A stretch of 38,565 nt of DNA from Candidatus Altimarinota bacterium (GCA_028279865.1 JANQMV010000007.1:1-38565); one strand, 5' to 3'; shown: positions 15,946 through 25,263, counted from the first letter of the stretch. Notes: a model not told the origin generated them from the sequence alone. Numbers and translations: made by a program.

Positions 15946-17682
15946 ATGAAAAAAATCATTTCCATCTTTGCTTTTACAATTCTCTTGTTCAGTGGATGTA
16001 GCCTTTCATTAGAAAAAAACAAAAGCCTTTCTCCTGAAGATCACGCACAAATTGGTGAAGCTTTATTGCCCCAAGACATACTTTTCTTGGTAAAGTTTGA
16101 AACAACTGATGAAAATGAGTACCAAAATTTTCAGGCATTGCAAGACATCCTGATACCTCAAGAATCAAAAACAAAAGCAGATTTTTTTTCTAACCTTGAA
16201 GCGGAATTAATTTCCTATGATCTGGATTATAATAATGACATCAAGCCTCTTTTTGGAGAAAGAACTCAAACCATCATTGCTCTGGGAGGCGATCTGGAAA
16301 AACAAATAAAAAATCAAGCTGCAAATGCTTACTTGATACAAAGTATTGATAATTTGTCAAAATACAAAGAAATTACTGACAAGCTACTTCTAAAAGAAGT
16401 AATCACTCCCGTTGAAAACGGCTACCAATTTATCTCTTTTTCTGCAGGAGAAGATGCCTTCTTCGGACAAAAAAATGGCTACATCGTCCTAAGCAATAAT
16501 TTGGAGGAATTTAATCGCATGATGGGAATAAACGTTATTAACAGCCTTGTCTACAGTGAACATTACGCAAAAGTAAGAGAAAACTTACCTGAGACTTTCT
16601 TAGGCTTAACATATTTTAATCTAAATTTGTTAATAAGCTCAATTCAAGAATATGCAAAAAATCATCCGGATGACTTCGAAGAGAATTTGCTTGCTCTTTT
16701 CCAAAACCCCATCATAAATGTCGTTAATAGTCTTGGTGTCAGTATTAATGCAGAACCGGAAGGAATAAAAATATTGGGATATACGCATGGCAATAAGCAG
16801 GCTCTTGACGAAGTTGACCTGAAGTTCAATGAAATTCCCAATAGAGCTTCTTATTTAAATAAATCTTTACCTGGCAAAGGGCTTTACCTTTATGCGGAAG
16901 GATTTGATTTAAGGGAAAAATTCAGGCAGTTTGAAGAAAATCTCGCAACAAACGACCCTGATTTTTTTGAACTATATGAAGAACAAAAAAAACAAATTAA
17001 GAATATTATTGGACTTGATCTGGAAAAAGATATTTTAACTTGGCTTGATAACTCCGTTAATTTAACTATTCAAAACACTGACAAAGTTCTCCCGGGAATT
17101 ACCTTTGCAGCTGATGTTCGTAGCAATCCGGAAGGAGCAGGCAAACTGCTTGATACGCTTGATAGTTTTCTCGCTATTGCCATGCTTTCACTCCAAGAGT
17201 ACTCAGCAGCAATTAATAAGGAAGAAATTGAGATTGGTCAAAGCACATTTAAGCAAATCACTCTTTTGCCTGAAAATCTGCCTTTGGAAATTCAAGAAAA
17301 AGGAGATCTGGTTGTCTCAATTTTGTCTGACTTAAAAATTTCTTACGGTATTACTGATAATAATATTCTGATTTTTACAACTTACCCGGATTTTGTAGAA
17401 GATTTTGAAAATGACATTGTTTCTGAGAATATAGCCTATAAGCAAGTTAAAAACAAAATCGAGAAAAAAGGACAAGGAGTTTTCTACTTTTCGCCGGAAA
17501 CCTTCCTGCAGCATCTAAATGCCATTCTGAACCTAACGGGAGAACTCGCATTAATGTCTCCTTCGGATAGAGAAGGTTTTGAAATTGTTAGTAATTTTTT
17601 CAAACATTTTGAAGCATTTATTTTTACAACAGTTGCGCATGAATATGATTATGAATTACAAGGATATTTGAAGATTCACTAG
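15946..17682 (+). CDS. Lipoprotein resembling the DUF3352 family
   Basis: A 578-residue protein with a lipoprotein signal: MKK, a hydrophobic stretch and the lipobox LFSGC with Cys18 as the lipidated residue. The mature part starts with a region (EALLPQDILFLVKFET) typical of DUF3352-like proteins, which are common in Patescibacteria and cyanobacteria, and continues as a long alpha/beta protein with repeated 'aggregate' units (ITFAADVRSNPEGAGKLLDT). It has no catalytic motif that I can see. DUF3352 has no established function. It heads a run of plus-strand genes encoding envelope proteins. No in-frame TGA; ends in TAG. The lipoprotein call is sure, the family call moderate. Confidence 0.75.
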   Translation: MKKIISIFAFTILLFSGCSLSLEKNKSLSPEDHAQIGEALLPQDILFLVKFETTDENEYQNFQALQDILIPQESKTKADFFSNLEAELISYDLDYNNDIKPLFGERTQTIIALGGDLEKQIKNQAANAYLIQSIDNLSKYKEITDKLLLKEVITPVENGYQFISFSAGEDAFFGQKNGYIVLSNNLEEFNRMMGINVINSLVYSEHYAKVRENLPETFLGLTYFNLNLLISSIQEYAKNHPDDFEENLLALFQNPIINVVNSLGVSINAEPEGIKILGYTHGNKQALDEVDLKFNEIPNRASYLNKSLPGKGLYLYAEGFDLREKFRQFEENLATNDPDFFELYEEQKKQIKNIIGLDLEKDILTWLDNSVNLTIQNTDKVLPGITFAADVRSNPEGAGKLLDTLDSFLAIAMLSLQEYSAAINKEEIEIGQSTFKQITLLPENLPLEIQEKGDLVVSILSDLKISYGITDNNILIFTTYPDFVEDFENDIVSENIAYKQVKNKIEKKGQGVFYFSPETFLQHLNAILNLTGELALMSPSDREGFEIVSNFFKHFEAFIFTTVAHEYDYELQGYLKIH

Positions 17683-17702
17683 TTTTAATAAATTTAAGCA
17701 AT

Positions 17703-18665
17703 ATGGAAAAAATTTTGGTAACAGGAGGTGCGGGATTCATTGGTTCAAATTTCTGCAACTTAAACAAAGAACAATACCAAATAACAGCACTTGATAACCT
17801 ATTTTTAGGTGATGTTGATAACCTTGAAGAGGAGATTAATTTTGTCGAAGGAAATGCCTGCCAGAAGTCTGACTTGAATAAAATTGGAAAAGTCGACTAT
17901 GTTTTACATTTAGCAGGAACTTCATCTGCACCAATGTTTATGGATGATGGATTTGTTGATGGGTATGTAAACTCCATACAATCTTTTGTCACTGTTTTAG
18001 ATTGGGCGCGTAAAAACGGAGTTAAAAAAGTTCTCTATGCTTCAACATCCTCTTTATACGGTAATAACCCTCCTCCACTGGTGGAAACACAGCATGTAAT
18101 TCCGCCTAATCACTATGCCGTCACTAAAGAAGTATACGAACATTGCTCTGCTTGTTACAATAAAGTTTATCCTGAAATGGACATCATCGGCTTTCGTTTC
18201 ATGAGTGTCTATGGCAAAAATGAAGAAGCAAAAGGGATTTATGCGAACCTGATTTCACAATTTTGTTGGGATATTGGCAGAGATTTAGCGCCGGTTGTTT
18301 ATGGAGACGGAGAACAAACACGTGATTTTACAAATGTCCGTGATGTAGTCGCAGCCATAACTTTGGCAATAAAAACAGAAAAAAAGTTAGGTGCAGATGT
18401 TTTTAATATTGGAACAGGTAGAACAACCTCACTTAATCAAATTATCGCTGCGATTAATAAAAGTTTTGGCAAAAGTATCCAGCCTCAATACATTGAAAAT
18501 CCTGTTAAAGAAGGTTATGTAGAAACACAACATGCGGATATTTCAAAAATAACAAATAAATTAGGCTATAAACCCAAAATACAATTAGAGGATGGTATTG
18601 ACGAGCAGGTCAAAAATTTACGCATGGATAAAATCAGACAAAGCAGTTCGGACAATTTTCGCTAA
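17703..18665 (+). CDS. NAD-dependent sugar-nucleotide epimerase/dehydratase (extended SDR)
   Basis: The 320-residue protein has the extended short-chain dehydrogenase fold. The NAD-binding VTGGAGFIGSN is at residues 5-15, then DNL and LHLAGTSS, the catalytic Ser in YASTSSLYG, the YAVTK (YxxxK) catalytic pair, GFRFMSVYGKN, the QTRDFTNVRDV segment and FNIGTG. This matches UDP-glucose 4-epimerase and related UDP/dTDP-sugar enzymes, which feed surface polysaccharide or glycan synthesis. The exact substrate cannot be told. It lies 20 bp after the lipoprotein gene and 33 bp before the exported cassette, so it may supply sugars for surface glycans. No TGA; ends in TAA. Confidence 0.92.
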   Translation: MEKILVTGGAGFIGSNFCNLNKEQYQITALDNLFLGDVDNLEEEINFVEGNACQKSDLNKIGKVDYVLHLAGTSSAPMFMDDGFVDGYVNSIQSFVTVLDWARKNGVKKVLYASTSSLYGNNPPPLVETQHVIPPNHYAVTKEVYEHCSACYNKVYPEMDIIGFRFMSVYGKNEEAKGIYANLISQFCWDIGRDLAPVVYGDGEQTRDFTNVRDVVAAITLAIKTEKKLGADVFNIGTGRTTSLNQIIAAINKSFGKSIQPQYIENPVKEGYVETQHADISKITNKLGYKPKIQLEDGIDEQVKNLRMDKIRQSSSDNFR

Positions 18666-18698
18666 AATAATTAAAAAGTAAAATTGTAAAAAACAAAA

Positions 18699-19346
18699 AT
18701 GTATCAAAAAAAAATTATAATATTGTTGGCTTTTGTCCTGCTAAATCCTAGATTTGTTTTTTCTGCAGAGCAAAAAGAGGAAGTACATCCTTGTATGACT
18801 GCTTGGAATAATAAAATGCAAGAAGTTGATGAAGAATATATTGTAGGTCTAAATAACCTGCTTTTTCAGGATGTGACGACTAGTGCGATTTTAGAATCTG
18901 AAGCATTGAGTTATAACATTCGTAGTCATCACTGTAAAATGTTTCAAATTTGTGAGTTGGTTGAATTAAGTCATGCCAATCGAGCAGAAGAGGACACCGA
19001 ACAATTTGTAATTGGCAAATTAATGCGTTGCCAGCAAACACCTATCAGCGAGTTTGGTGGTTTTTTCGAGCAATGCAGCAGTGAAAACATTCAACTTCAA
19101 ATTGATACAAATTCGCTTTGGTCAAAATGCAACGAACAAGCTGAAGAACGTATTGAAAATATTGAAATTGTGACAGAAACAGAAGTGATAAAAAGCAACA
19201 CAGCAAAAACAACTAGTAACCTTGTGGGATATTTAATCAAGCTCAATGCAAAATTAGACAAACTTGCTATTGATGTGGGTGATATGATTGGAACACTTTT
19301 TGACGTTACAAGAAAAATGACTTGCGTACAAAAGAGCTGCCATTAA
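18699..19346 (+). CDS. Exported cysteine-containing protein of unknown function (cassette gene 1)
   Basis: A 215-residue protein with a clear signal peptide (MYQKKIIILLAFVLLNPRFVFSA, cleavage expected after Ala23). The mature part is mostly helical, with several cysteines (among them HPCMTAW, HHCKMFQIC, MRCQQT, FEQCSS, SKCNEQ, MTCVQKSC), likely paired outside the membrane. I recognise no family. It is the first of four consecutive exported proteins of similar style (signal peptide, helical, scattered Cys) with spacings of 6-24 bp, so they are probably one operon and one complex. No TGA codons; ends in TAA. Confidence 0.75.
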   Translation: MYQKKIIILLAFVLLNPRFVFSAEQKEEVHPCMTAWNNKMQEVDEEYIVGLNNLLFQDVTTSAILESEALSYNIRSHHCKMFQICELVELSHANRAEEDTEQFVIGKLMRCQQTPISEFGGFFEQCSSENIQLQIDTNSLWSKCNEQAEERIENIEIVTETEVIKSNTAKTTSNLVGYLIKLNAKLDKLAIDVGDMIGTLFDVTRKMTCVQKSCH

Positions 19347-19357
19347 AAAAAGAACTT

Positions 19358-20095
19358 ATGAAAATGCATGTAGATCTTCACAAAACAAAAAAAACAGCTG
19401 TCTGGATACTCGTTTTTTGCCTTTTTTTAAATTCAATTGGATTTATTAAGGCAGGTAATGCAGAAGTGGAAAAATATTGTACAAGGCAGCTTGGAACAAG
19501 TTGGAGAAGTTTTGAATATGAGCCGAGAGCGATTGAATATGAGAACAAAAGGTATTCTCAACTGAATGAAGAGTATCATCAAGATATTAATGACCTTTTT
19601 GCCGATTCAATTCAAAAAATTCTGCGCGCTGTTGAATCAGAGACGTCTTTGAATCAAGTTTGTACTGACAGGTTAATTACTAAAAAAGTTCGTGAAACAA
19701 TTACAACTCATGAAATTTCACAAAAAGCCATTTGTCGCTATGCCCGTTACAAAAAAACTCTTAACGCAAAGCTGAATTACATTGCGACCCAAGATATAAA
19801 TGACCCTGATGTGAAGGAATTGATACAAGATTCTGAAAGTAACTTACAGCTCAACACATTTCAAGCACTTCAACTCTTTCGTGAACAAATTGAAACAGAA
19901 ATTAAGATTGCCAGAGTCAGTATTGACAAAACACTTGCTGCTTATGATGAAATGATGATTATGTATCCTTTGCATTTACGTTTTCGCTGTATTATTTCTG
20001 ACTTACTCACACTGCGAACTCACATTGCAAAATTGGTGAATATTTTTTTCTGTTTAGATCGATATATCAACGCAGCATCAGATAAACTTGATTAG
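19358..20095 (+). CDS. Exported helical protein of unknown function (cassette gene 2)
   Basis: I chose the ATG at 19358 (245 residues). An in-frame TTG at 19322 would overlap the previous gene and put twelve extra residues before the signal sequence. From the ATG there is a basic start, then a hydrophobic signal (VWILVFCLFLNSIGFIKAG). The mature part is helical with Cys in EKYCTRQL, NQVCTDR, AICRYAR, RFRCIIS and FFCLDRY. Its closing part (LTLRTHIAKLVNIFF) looks like a helical interaction segment. No family is recognised. It ends in TAG, 5 bp before the start of cassette gene 3. Confidence 0.72.
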   Translation: MKMHVDLHKTKKTAVWILVFCLFLNSIGFIKAGNAEVEKYCTRQLGTSWRSFEYEPRAIEYENKRYSQLNEEYHQDINDLFADSIQKILRAVESETSLNQVCTDRLITKKVRETITTHEISQKAICRYARYKKTLNAKLNYIATQDINDPDVKELIQDSESNLQLNTFQALQLFREQIETEIKIARVSIDKTLAAYDEMMIMYPLHLRFRCIISDLLTLRTHIAKLVNIFFCLDRYINAASDKLD

Positions 20096-20100
20096 CTGAT

Positions 20101-21633
20101 TTGAATTCTAAAAATTTAGATAACTTAAAACAAAATTTGAATTTATTTAAAAAAATAATTGGTATATCCTTTTTTGTCTTCCTAATCGGTAGTCCTGTCT
20201 TTGCTGAGGAATTAAATGTAACTATTGATGAAAGGACTCATGATGCAGAGGATATTTATAAGCAAATTACTCCGGGTAGAGATCCCCGAGATATGTATTT
20301 GTCAATCTATGAGTCAACTAAAAAAGATATTGATCAAAAAACGTTAGAGCGAGTCTCTAAGCAAAGCAATTTTAGCCAAGAAGAGCTGGAATCAATTTTA
20401 GGAGGAGTTTTTACAGAAGGCTTTCGTAGCAAGTGTGAGTCTCTTTTTCAATCACAGACATCACAAAGCTTGTACAGTTGTATGGCGATTTTAAAAGATA
20501 ATTACGAATACGAAAAACACTTAATTACTCTCGAAACAAGTTTAAAAGGAGATTCTGATGCGAGCGAAATTTGGAGCGACGGAGATTTGAGTAATAGTTT
20601 TTTTGACTTAATCGTTGATTTAAATATTATTGAAATTATACTTTTTGGAGAAAACACTTACCAGTACCCCTTTGGGGATTCTTATAATTTTGACTTGTTT
20701 GGAGAGCATAATGATGGAAATTCCGGGAGTGATCAAAGTGATGAAGTCGATGATGGAGTCGATGGTAGTGAAAAAAACAAAGATGACTCAGTAGATGATT
20801 CAAAAATTTGTATTGATCCGGACGAAATTATTTTTGAAAAAACCATTTGGACAACAAATAATAATTTAATTTCAGGCAGTTTTTCATCTAGTGATAACCC
20901 TTATCTAGGAAGTAGGTTTCAATTCCCAGAAAGTGGCGACAATTGCTCTGGAGAAAGCCTGTTTCAAGGTTTGCTTTGTCTCGAATCTTGGCCGTGTGAC
21001 AATTTTTTCTGTGTTAAAATTTCTGCAGCGCCACAAGCGATAGGTGGAGGATCAGCAAAGGCCACTTTCATTCAAGAACTTATTACTGTTGGCCTTGAGC
21101 AATTAAACTACTTAAAAGGGCACACTCTAACAGTACAAAAAAATTCTAATGAAAGATTCATCATTAGTGTTGGTAAATTTTTTGATAGACCAATTAGCCT
21201 TGATGTAATCACACAAGGAATTCCAATCAAATTAGTGCCAAAAGAAACGGCTTTTGACAAAGAACAAGGTATTTTAGCAAAACTTCAGACAGAGCTTTGC
21301 AAAGAGCTTGGTTTTTGGTGTCCTGAAAATAATAACACTGTCAGTAATCATCTTAGTAAAACAATTAATATGCAAACAGAGGAAGGAGATTTACAACAGA
21401 CAACTTATCGTAATATTTTACTCAATGAGGAAAAATTAGACTTAAAATTTAAAGAAATTCAAGAAAACTTTAAACAAGCTCAAAAAATCAAACATAAGCA
21501 AAGTTTTTGGGAAGAAACAAAGAAAAACTTCAATATCATGGGGCTTTACTTTGATTCTATTAAAAATGCTTTTATGCAGCTAAATACAACCGGAATGGAC
21601 ATTCTCTATAAAACAGGAAATAGTTGTAATTAG
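20101..21633 (+). CDS. Exported two-part protein with acidic linker, unknown function (cassette gene 3)
   Basis: A 510-residue protein from a TTG start at 20101; no upstream ATG is available in frame after the TAA at 20083. The TTG gives a good signal peptide (KKIIGISFFVFLIGSPVFAEE). The N-terminal helical domain (to about 200) is followed by an Asp/Ser-rich linker (about 205-235). A cysteine-rich core comes next (LFQGLLCLESWPCDNFFCV, about 285-303) with a beta-rich stretch after it, then a long C-terminal coiled coil ending in NSC. I do not recognise the family. Being the longest and most complex of the four, it may be the scaffold of the presumed complex. Ends in TAG. Confidence 0.72.
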   Translation: MNSKNLDNLKQNLNLFKKIIGISFFVFLIGSPVFAEELNVTIDERTHDAEDIYKQITPGRDPRDMYLSIYESTKKDIDQKTLERVSKQSNFSQEELESILGGVFTEGFRSKCESLFQSQTSQSLYSCMAILKDNYEYEKHLITLETSLKGDSDASEIWSDGDLSNSFFDLIVDLNIIEIILFGENTYQYPFGDSYNFDLFGEHNDGNSGSDQSDEVDDGVDGSEKNKDDSVDDSKICIDPDEIIFEKTIWTTNNNLISGSFSSSDNPYLGSRFQFPESGDNCSGESLFQGLLCLESWPCDNFFCVKISAAPQAIGGGSAKATFIQELITVGLEQLNYLKGHTLTVQKNSNERFIISVGKFFDRPISLDVITQGIPIKLVPKETAFDKEQGILAKLQTELCKELGFWCPENNNTVSNHLSKTINMQTEEGDLQQTTYRNILLNEEKLDLKFKEIQENFKQAQKIKHKQSFWEETKKNFNIMGLYFDSIKNAFMQLNTTGMDILYKTGNSCN

Positions 21634-21657
21634 ATAAATTATTCAATCTGAACTTTA

Positions 21658-22830
21658 ATGCGAATAAAACTAAAAAAAATCGGCATAGCTACTTTTTTTA
21701 TCACACTTTTTAGTGTTCAGCCTGCTTTTGCGAAAGTATATAACCCTCTTGTCACACAGTGGTTGGATGAAGTGGATCAAATTCTCGAAGAAGTCCAGTT
21801 AAATTCAACAAAAGAAGAATCCGAAGATCAAAAATGTTCTAAAAAAGAATGGTCATCTTTTGCCAAATCTTTTTTGTCTTATGGTAATTTTACAGGAGAA
21901 TGGGGTGATTTAATGCGCAATGACTGTTTGCGTGAAGATCTCTGGCAGTTAGAAGACAAAGTTAGTGAAATCAGCCAATTTGGTTTGCTAGAAGCGAAAA
22001 AATGTGAAGAAAATTTAGTTTTACTCAAAAATGCATACGAAAATTTAACTCACCACATTGATGGATTACGCCTTTATGGAGAAGATAGTGAGTTAGAAAA
22101 AAATGAATCTACAAATTGTCCAAGCTGTAAAAAGGCGGAAATTGTCGGAGAAGAAAATACCTACACTCAATATTATTCTAAAATCTACACAGAAAAAGGG
22201 TGTGAACTAACGCGTGAAAAATCAAAAAAATGGAAAGAAGAATTCGAAAAATTAAAAGAGAGTTTTAATCTTTTTAAAAACATCAAAGCCCTCTGGGAAA
22301 ATGGGATAAGTGACCATTCTTGGGAAATCACAAGCGCAGATTATGCCGCAGCACAAAAATCAGCTGACGGCTGGTGGGGTAGAACTTGGAATGCGTTTTA
22401 TAGCTACAATGGTCGCCAACTTAATTTTAGACACTTACGGGATGGTGAGGATAGCTTGATCGGAGCAACCCGTATGGGAGAACTAGCTAAAAATGCAGGT
22501 CAGGCAATGGCGGAAGTTCTCCTGCCTCCTACTGTGGCAGATTTAGTCGAAATTTATCCGCAACAATTAGAAGTGTATCAAGCTCTTAGTTATCACAAAG
22601 AACAAGTCATTCTGGATGAAGATTTGGCTGAATGGAAAAGTAAACTTGACTTAAAATACGGTGTAAGCAATAGCACTGAAGACGATCTTGAAAACTATTT
22701 AATCAGCTTAAATAATTCAATCAAAATTCTGATTGATACAAAAAATCCGATTATTGAAAGATATTATAAAAAATTAAAAAATGTTGCTGAAAATCATTGT
22801 CGCAATTTGTATGGCGCATGTAAGGAGTAA
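21658..22830 (+). CDS. Exported helical protein of unknown function (cassette gene 4)
   Basis: A 390-residue protein with a signal peptide (MRIKLKKIGIATFFITLFSV, then QPAFAK, cleavage expected after Ala25). The mature part is predominantly helical and charged. It has a CPSCKK pair near residue 155, other scattered cysteines (including the C-terminal HCRNLYGAC) and a Trp/Gly-rich segment (SADGWWGRTWNAFYSYNG). No family is recognised. It ends the cassette of four; aspS follows after about 80 bp with its own likely promoter. No TGA; ends in TAA. Confidence 0.75.
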   Translation: MRIKLKKIGIATFFITLFSVQPAFAKVYNPLVTQWLDEVDQILEEVQLNSTKEESEDQKCSKKEWSSFAKSFLSYGNFTGEWGDLMRNDCLREDLWQLEDKVSEISQFGLLEAKKCEENLVLLKNAYENLTHHIDGLRLYGEDSELEKNESTNCPSCKKAEIVGEENTYTQYYSKIYTEKGCELTREKSKKWKEEFEKLKESFNLFKNIKALWENGISDHSWEITSADYAAAQKSADGWWGRTWNAFYSYNGRQLNFRHLRDGEDSLIGATRMGELAKNAGQAMAEVLLPPTVADLVEIYPQQLEVYQALSYHKEQVILDEDLAEWKSKLDLKYGVSNSTEDDLENYLISLNNSIKILIDTKNPIIERYYKKLKNVAENHCRNLYGACKE

Positions 22831-22848
22831 GATATCTTGATTTTTGAT

Positions 22849-22878
22849 TTGTAATATATAAGATATTAAAGCTAAAAT
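22849..22878 (+). promoter_or_regulatory. Possible promoter for aspS
   Basis: TTGTAA (22849-22854), an 18-bp spacer and TAAAAT (22873-22878), 31 bp before the aspS ATG. The -35 box is weaker than in the other promoters listed. Confidence 0.4.
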
Positions 22879-22909
22879 TTTGAATTTATAATTTTTAATT
22901 CTCAAAAGG

Positions 22910-24679
22910 ATGTATCGAACACACAACTGCAATCAATTAAACTTAAAAAATAAGGGAGAAAATGTGACTTTGTCCGGTTGGGTACATAGACGTCGCGACC
23001 ATGGAGGTTTAATTTTTATTGATTTGAGAGATCGTTATGGCCTTACTCAAATTGTTTTTGATCCGACAGATTTTCAAAATGCTCATCAAATTGCGGAAGG
23101 AGTACGTTCGGAATATGTTTTAAAAGTACAAGGAACTGTACGCTCCAGATTAGCCGGCGCAGAAAACAAAGAACTCGCGACCGGTGAAATCGAAATTTTA
23201 GTTGAAGACATTGAAATACTCAACACAGCACTAACGCCTCCTTTTGAAATTGATCAGGACAAAAAGGTAAGCGAAGAAGTGCGCCTAAGCTATCGTTATC
23301 TTGATCTCAGACGAGAAAGGATGAAAAATAATATCTTAATGCGCCATAAAATTATCAAAATGATTCGGGATTTTATGGTTGAAAAAGATTTCGTAGAAGT
23401 AGAAACACCTATTTTAATAAAAGGTACGCCGGAAGGCAGCCGTGAATATCTTGTCCCAAGTCGTTTGTATACAGGAGATTTTTACGTACTACCGCAAAGC
23501 CCCCAACAGCTTAAACAACTTCTGATGGTTGCAGGTATGGATAAGTATTTTCAAATTGCGCGATGTTTTCGTGACGAAGATCAACGAGGCGATAGACAAC
23601 CGGAATTTACTCAACTTGATGTAGAAATGAGTTTTGTAGAGCAAGAAGATGTGATTGAATGGACCGATCAATTGTTAAAAAAGATTATCGCAGAATTATA
23701 CCCTCATAAAAAAATGAAGTTCAACGATTTTCCTCGGATGACTTACCTTGAGGCAATGAACAAATATGGAAGTGACAAGCCGGATGTACGTTTTGGTTTA
23801 GAATTTATTGATGTGTCTGAAATTGGAGAAAAATCGAGTTTTCAAGTTTTTCAAAAAGCCGTAGAAAATGGAGGTGTTATAAAAGCAATTCGTGTACCAA
23901 ATGGTGCTGATTTCAGTCGTAAAGACATTGATGAATTAACGCGAATTGCGACTGATAATGGTGCAAAAGGCTTAGCTTATATCACAATGACGGATGAAGG
24001 ACCAAAATCACCGATTTTAAAATTTTTAAGCGAAGAGGAAATCAAAATAATTTTAGAAAAAACTAAGGCACAAAAAAGTGATATTATTTTCTTTGGTGCC
24101 GATAGTTTTCAAACAGTTTGTGAAAGTTTGGACAAGGTCAGACTTGCCTTGAGAGATAAATTAGAATTAGTTGATGATGATGAACTTGCTTTTCTCTGGA
24201 TTACTGATTTTCCAATGTTTGAAATTTCTAAAGAAACAGGAGAATTAAGCGCCTGCCATCATCCTTTCACTAGGCCGAAAAGTGAAGATATTGAGTTGCT
24301 AAAAACCAACCCTGTCAAGGCTCGTTCGGTTGCATATGATATTGTTTGTAATGGTTCGGAAATTGGTGGCGGATCTATGAGAATTCATGAAAAGGAATTG
24401 CAGGCACAGGTTTTTGATGCCTTGAATATTACCAAAGAAGATGCAGAGCAAAGATTTGGTCATATGTTAAAAGCTTTTGAATATGGGGCACCTCCACATG
24501 GAGGAATTGCTTGGGGACTTGACCGTCTTGTGATGATTCTGCAAAACGAATTAAATATCCGTGAAGTAATTCCCTTCCCGAAGGATCAAAAAGCCAAAGA
24601 CCTCATGTTGGGAGCACCAAGCCCAATGCCAACCGAACAAGTAGAGGAGCTTGGTATTAAAATTATTGAGGAGGACTAA
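22910..24679 (+). CDS. aspS: Aspartyl-tRNA synthetase
   Basis: The 589-residue class II synthetase is of the bacterial type. The N-terminal OB-fold anticodon domain (about 1-110) starts with SGWVHRRRDHGGLIFIDLRD. Motif 1 lies around EVETPIL, motif 2 is CFRDEDQRGDRQPEFTQLD, and the bacterial GAD insert runs from about 290 to 400. Next come HHPFTRP and motif 3 (GIAWGLDRLVM). It charges tRNA-Asp in the cytoplasm; whether it also charges tRNA-Asn depends on the presence of asnS elsewhere. All these motifs are intact and there are no TGA codons. It heads a short operon with two small genes. Ends in TAA. Confidence 0.97.
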   Translation: MYRTHNCNQLNLKNKGENVTLSGWVHRRRDHGGLIFIDLRDRYGLTQIVFDPTDFQNAHQIAEGVRSEYVLKVQGTVRSRLAGAENKELATGEIEILVEDIEILNTALTPPFEIDQDKKVSEEVRLSYRYLDLRRERMKNNILMRHKIIKMIRDFMVEKDFVEVETPILIKGTPEGSREYLVPSRLYTGDFYVLPQSPQQLKQLLMVAGMDKYFQIARCFRDEDQRGDRQPEFTQLDVEMSFVEQEDVIEWTDQLLKKIIAELYPHKKMKFNDFPRMTYLEAMNKYGSDKPDVRFGLEFIDVSEIGEKSSFQVFQKAVENGGVIKAIRVPNGADFSRKDIDELTRIATDNGAKGLAYITMTDEGPKSPILKFLSEEEIKIILEKTKAQKSDIIFFGADSFQTVCESLDKVRLALRDKLELVDDDELAFLWITDFPMFEISKETGELSACHHPFTRPKSEDIELLKTNPVKARSVAYDIVCNGSEIGGGSMRIHEKELQAQVFDALNITKEDAEQRFGHMLKAFEYGAPPHGGIAWGLDRLVMILQNELNIREVIPFPKDQKAKDLMLGAPSPMPTEQVEELGIKIIEED

Positions 24680-24694
24680 TCAACCATTTAAAAA

Positions 24695-24880
24695 ATGGAA
24701 TTAACTCAAATTAATCAAAAGCTCGATAAAATTATTGAGTATCAAGAAAAGCAAATACAATATGCCAAAATCCGTTTTTGGCTAAATTTTGTCTTTATTT
24801 TAATTTTCATTATTTTACCCTTAGCTTTACTTCCTTTTTTTGTTAACAGAGTTTTTGAAGTTTATGGAAAAATTATCTAA
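24695..24880 (+). CDS. Small membrane protein of unknown function
   Basis: A 61-residue protein: an N-terminal charged, helical half (about 1-30, IIEYQEKQIQYAK) and one hydrophobic helix (about 31-51). It lies 15 bp after aspS and 8 bp before the DUF721 gene, so it is cotranscribed with them. No family is recognised. The start is an ATG without a Shine-Dalgarno. Ends in TAA. Confidence 0.6.
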   Translation: MELTQINQKLDKIIEYQEKQIQYAKIRFWLNFVFILIFIILPLALLPFFVNRVFEVYGKII

Positions 24881-24888
24881 CAAATAGA

Positions 24889-25176
24889 ATGGACAAATTA
24901 TCCGATTTAACATCAAAAATTGCCAAGAGTCATGATCTCAAAGGAGAAATGGACGCAGCTTTTGTTCTGGAGAAAATGAAAAAATTAATCAAATCTCAAT
25001 GGGGAGAAAAAGGTCTCAAAAACCTCAAACCACAAAAGATCATTTTCAATAAAATTTATATTAAAGCAAGTAATTCGGCTTGGGCTCAAGAAATACAGCT
25101 GCATAAGCATGAAATAATTACTCAATTAAATGAAGAAAAAATTAGGAGAATCTTAGAAGTAAAAGTTATTTTATAA
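24889..25176 (+). CDS. DUF721 (DciA-like) protein
   Basis: A 95-residue protein. The C-terminal half (KIYIKASNSAWAQEIQLHKH, then EIITQLNEE) matches the DUF721 pattern of a beta strand, 'S.AWAQEL' and 'I...LN'. DUF721 includes DciA, which helps load the replicative helicase in bacteria that lack DnaC/DnaI; the short version here is of the Patescibacteria kind. Whether it loads helicase in this organism is inference. It is the third gene of the aspS run, upstream of the rel promoter. Ends in TAA. Confidence 0.7.
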   Translation: MDKLSDLTSKIAKSHDLKGEMDAAFVLEKMKKLIKSQWGEKGLKNLKPQKIIFNKIYIKASNSAWAQEIQLHKHEIITQLNEEKIRRILEVKVIL

Positions 25177-25184
25177 AATATTTT

Positions 25185-25212
25185 TTGCATTTTACCAAAA
25201 AACTGATAAAAT
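25185..25212 (+). promoter_or_regulatory. Promoter of the rel gene
   Basis: TTGCAT (25185-25190), a 16-bp spacer and TAAAAT (25207-25212), the same box types as at the pilin and nitroreductase promoters. The predicted start site is about 25219, which puts a hairpin at the very 5' end of the mRNA. Confidence 0.6.
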
Positions 25213-25216
25213 GTTT

Positions 25217-25231
25217 CATCGTGGGACGATG
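25217..25231 (+). promoter_or_regulatory. Hairpin at the start of the rel leader
   Basis: CATCGT-GGG-ACGATG, a perfect 6-bp stem with a 3-base loop, followed by TTTTATTTT and lying 32 bp before the rel ATG. It could stabilise the mRNA 5' end, act as a small attenuator, or end the aspS-DUF721 transcript. Confidence 0.45.
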
Positions 25232-25263
25232 TTTTATTTTATAGCTTTTTCATACGTTTTTTG

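Noticed and set aside
19322-19357. TTG start for cassette gene 2
   Set aside because: It overlaps the preceding gene and adds twelve residues before the signal sequence; the ATG at 19358 gives a normal exported protein.
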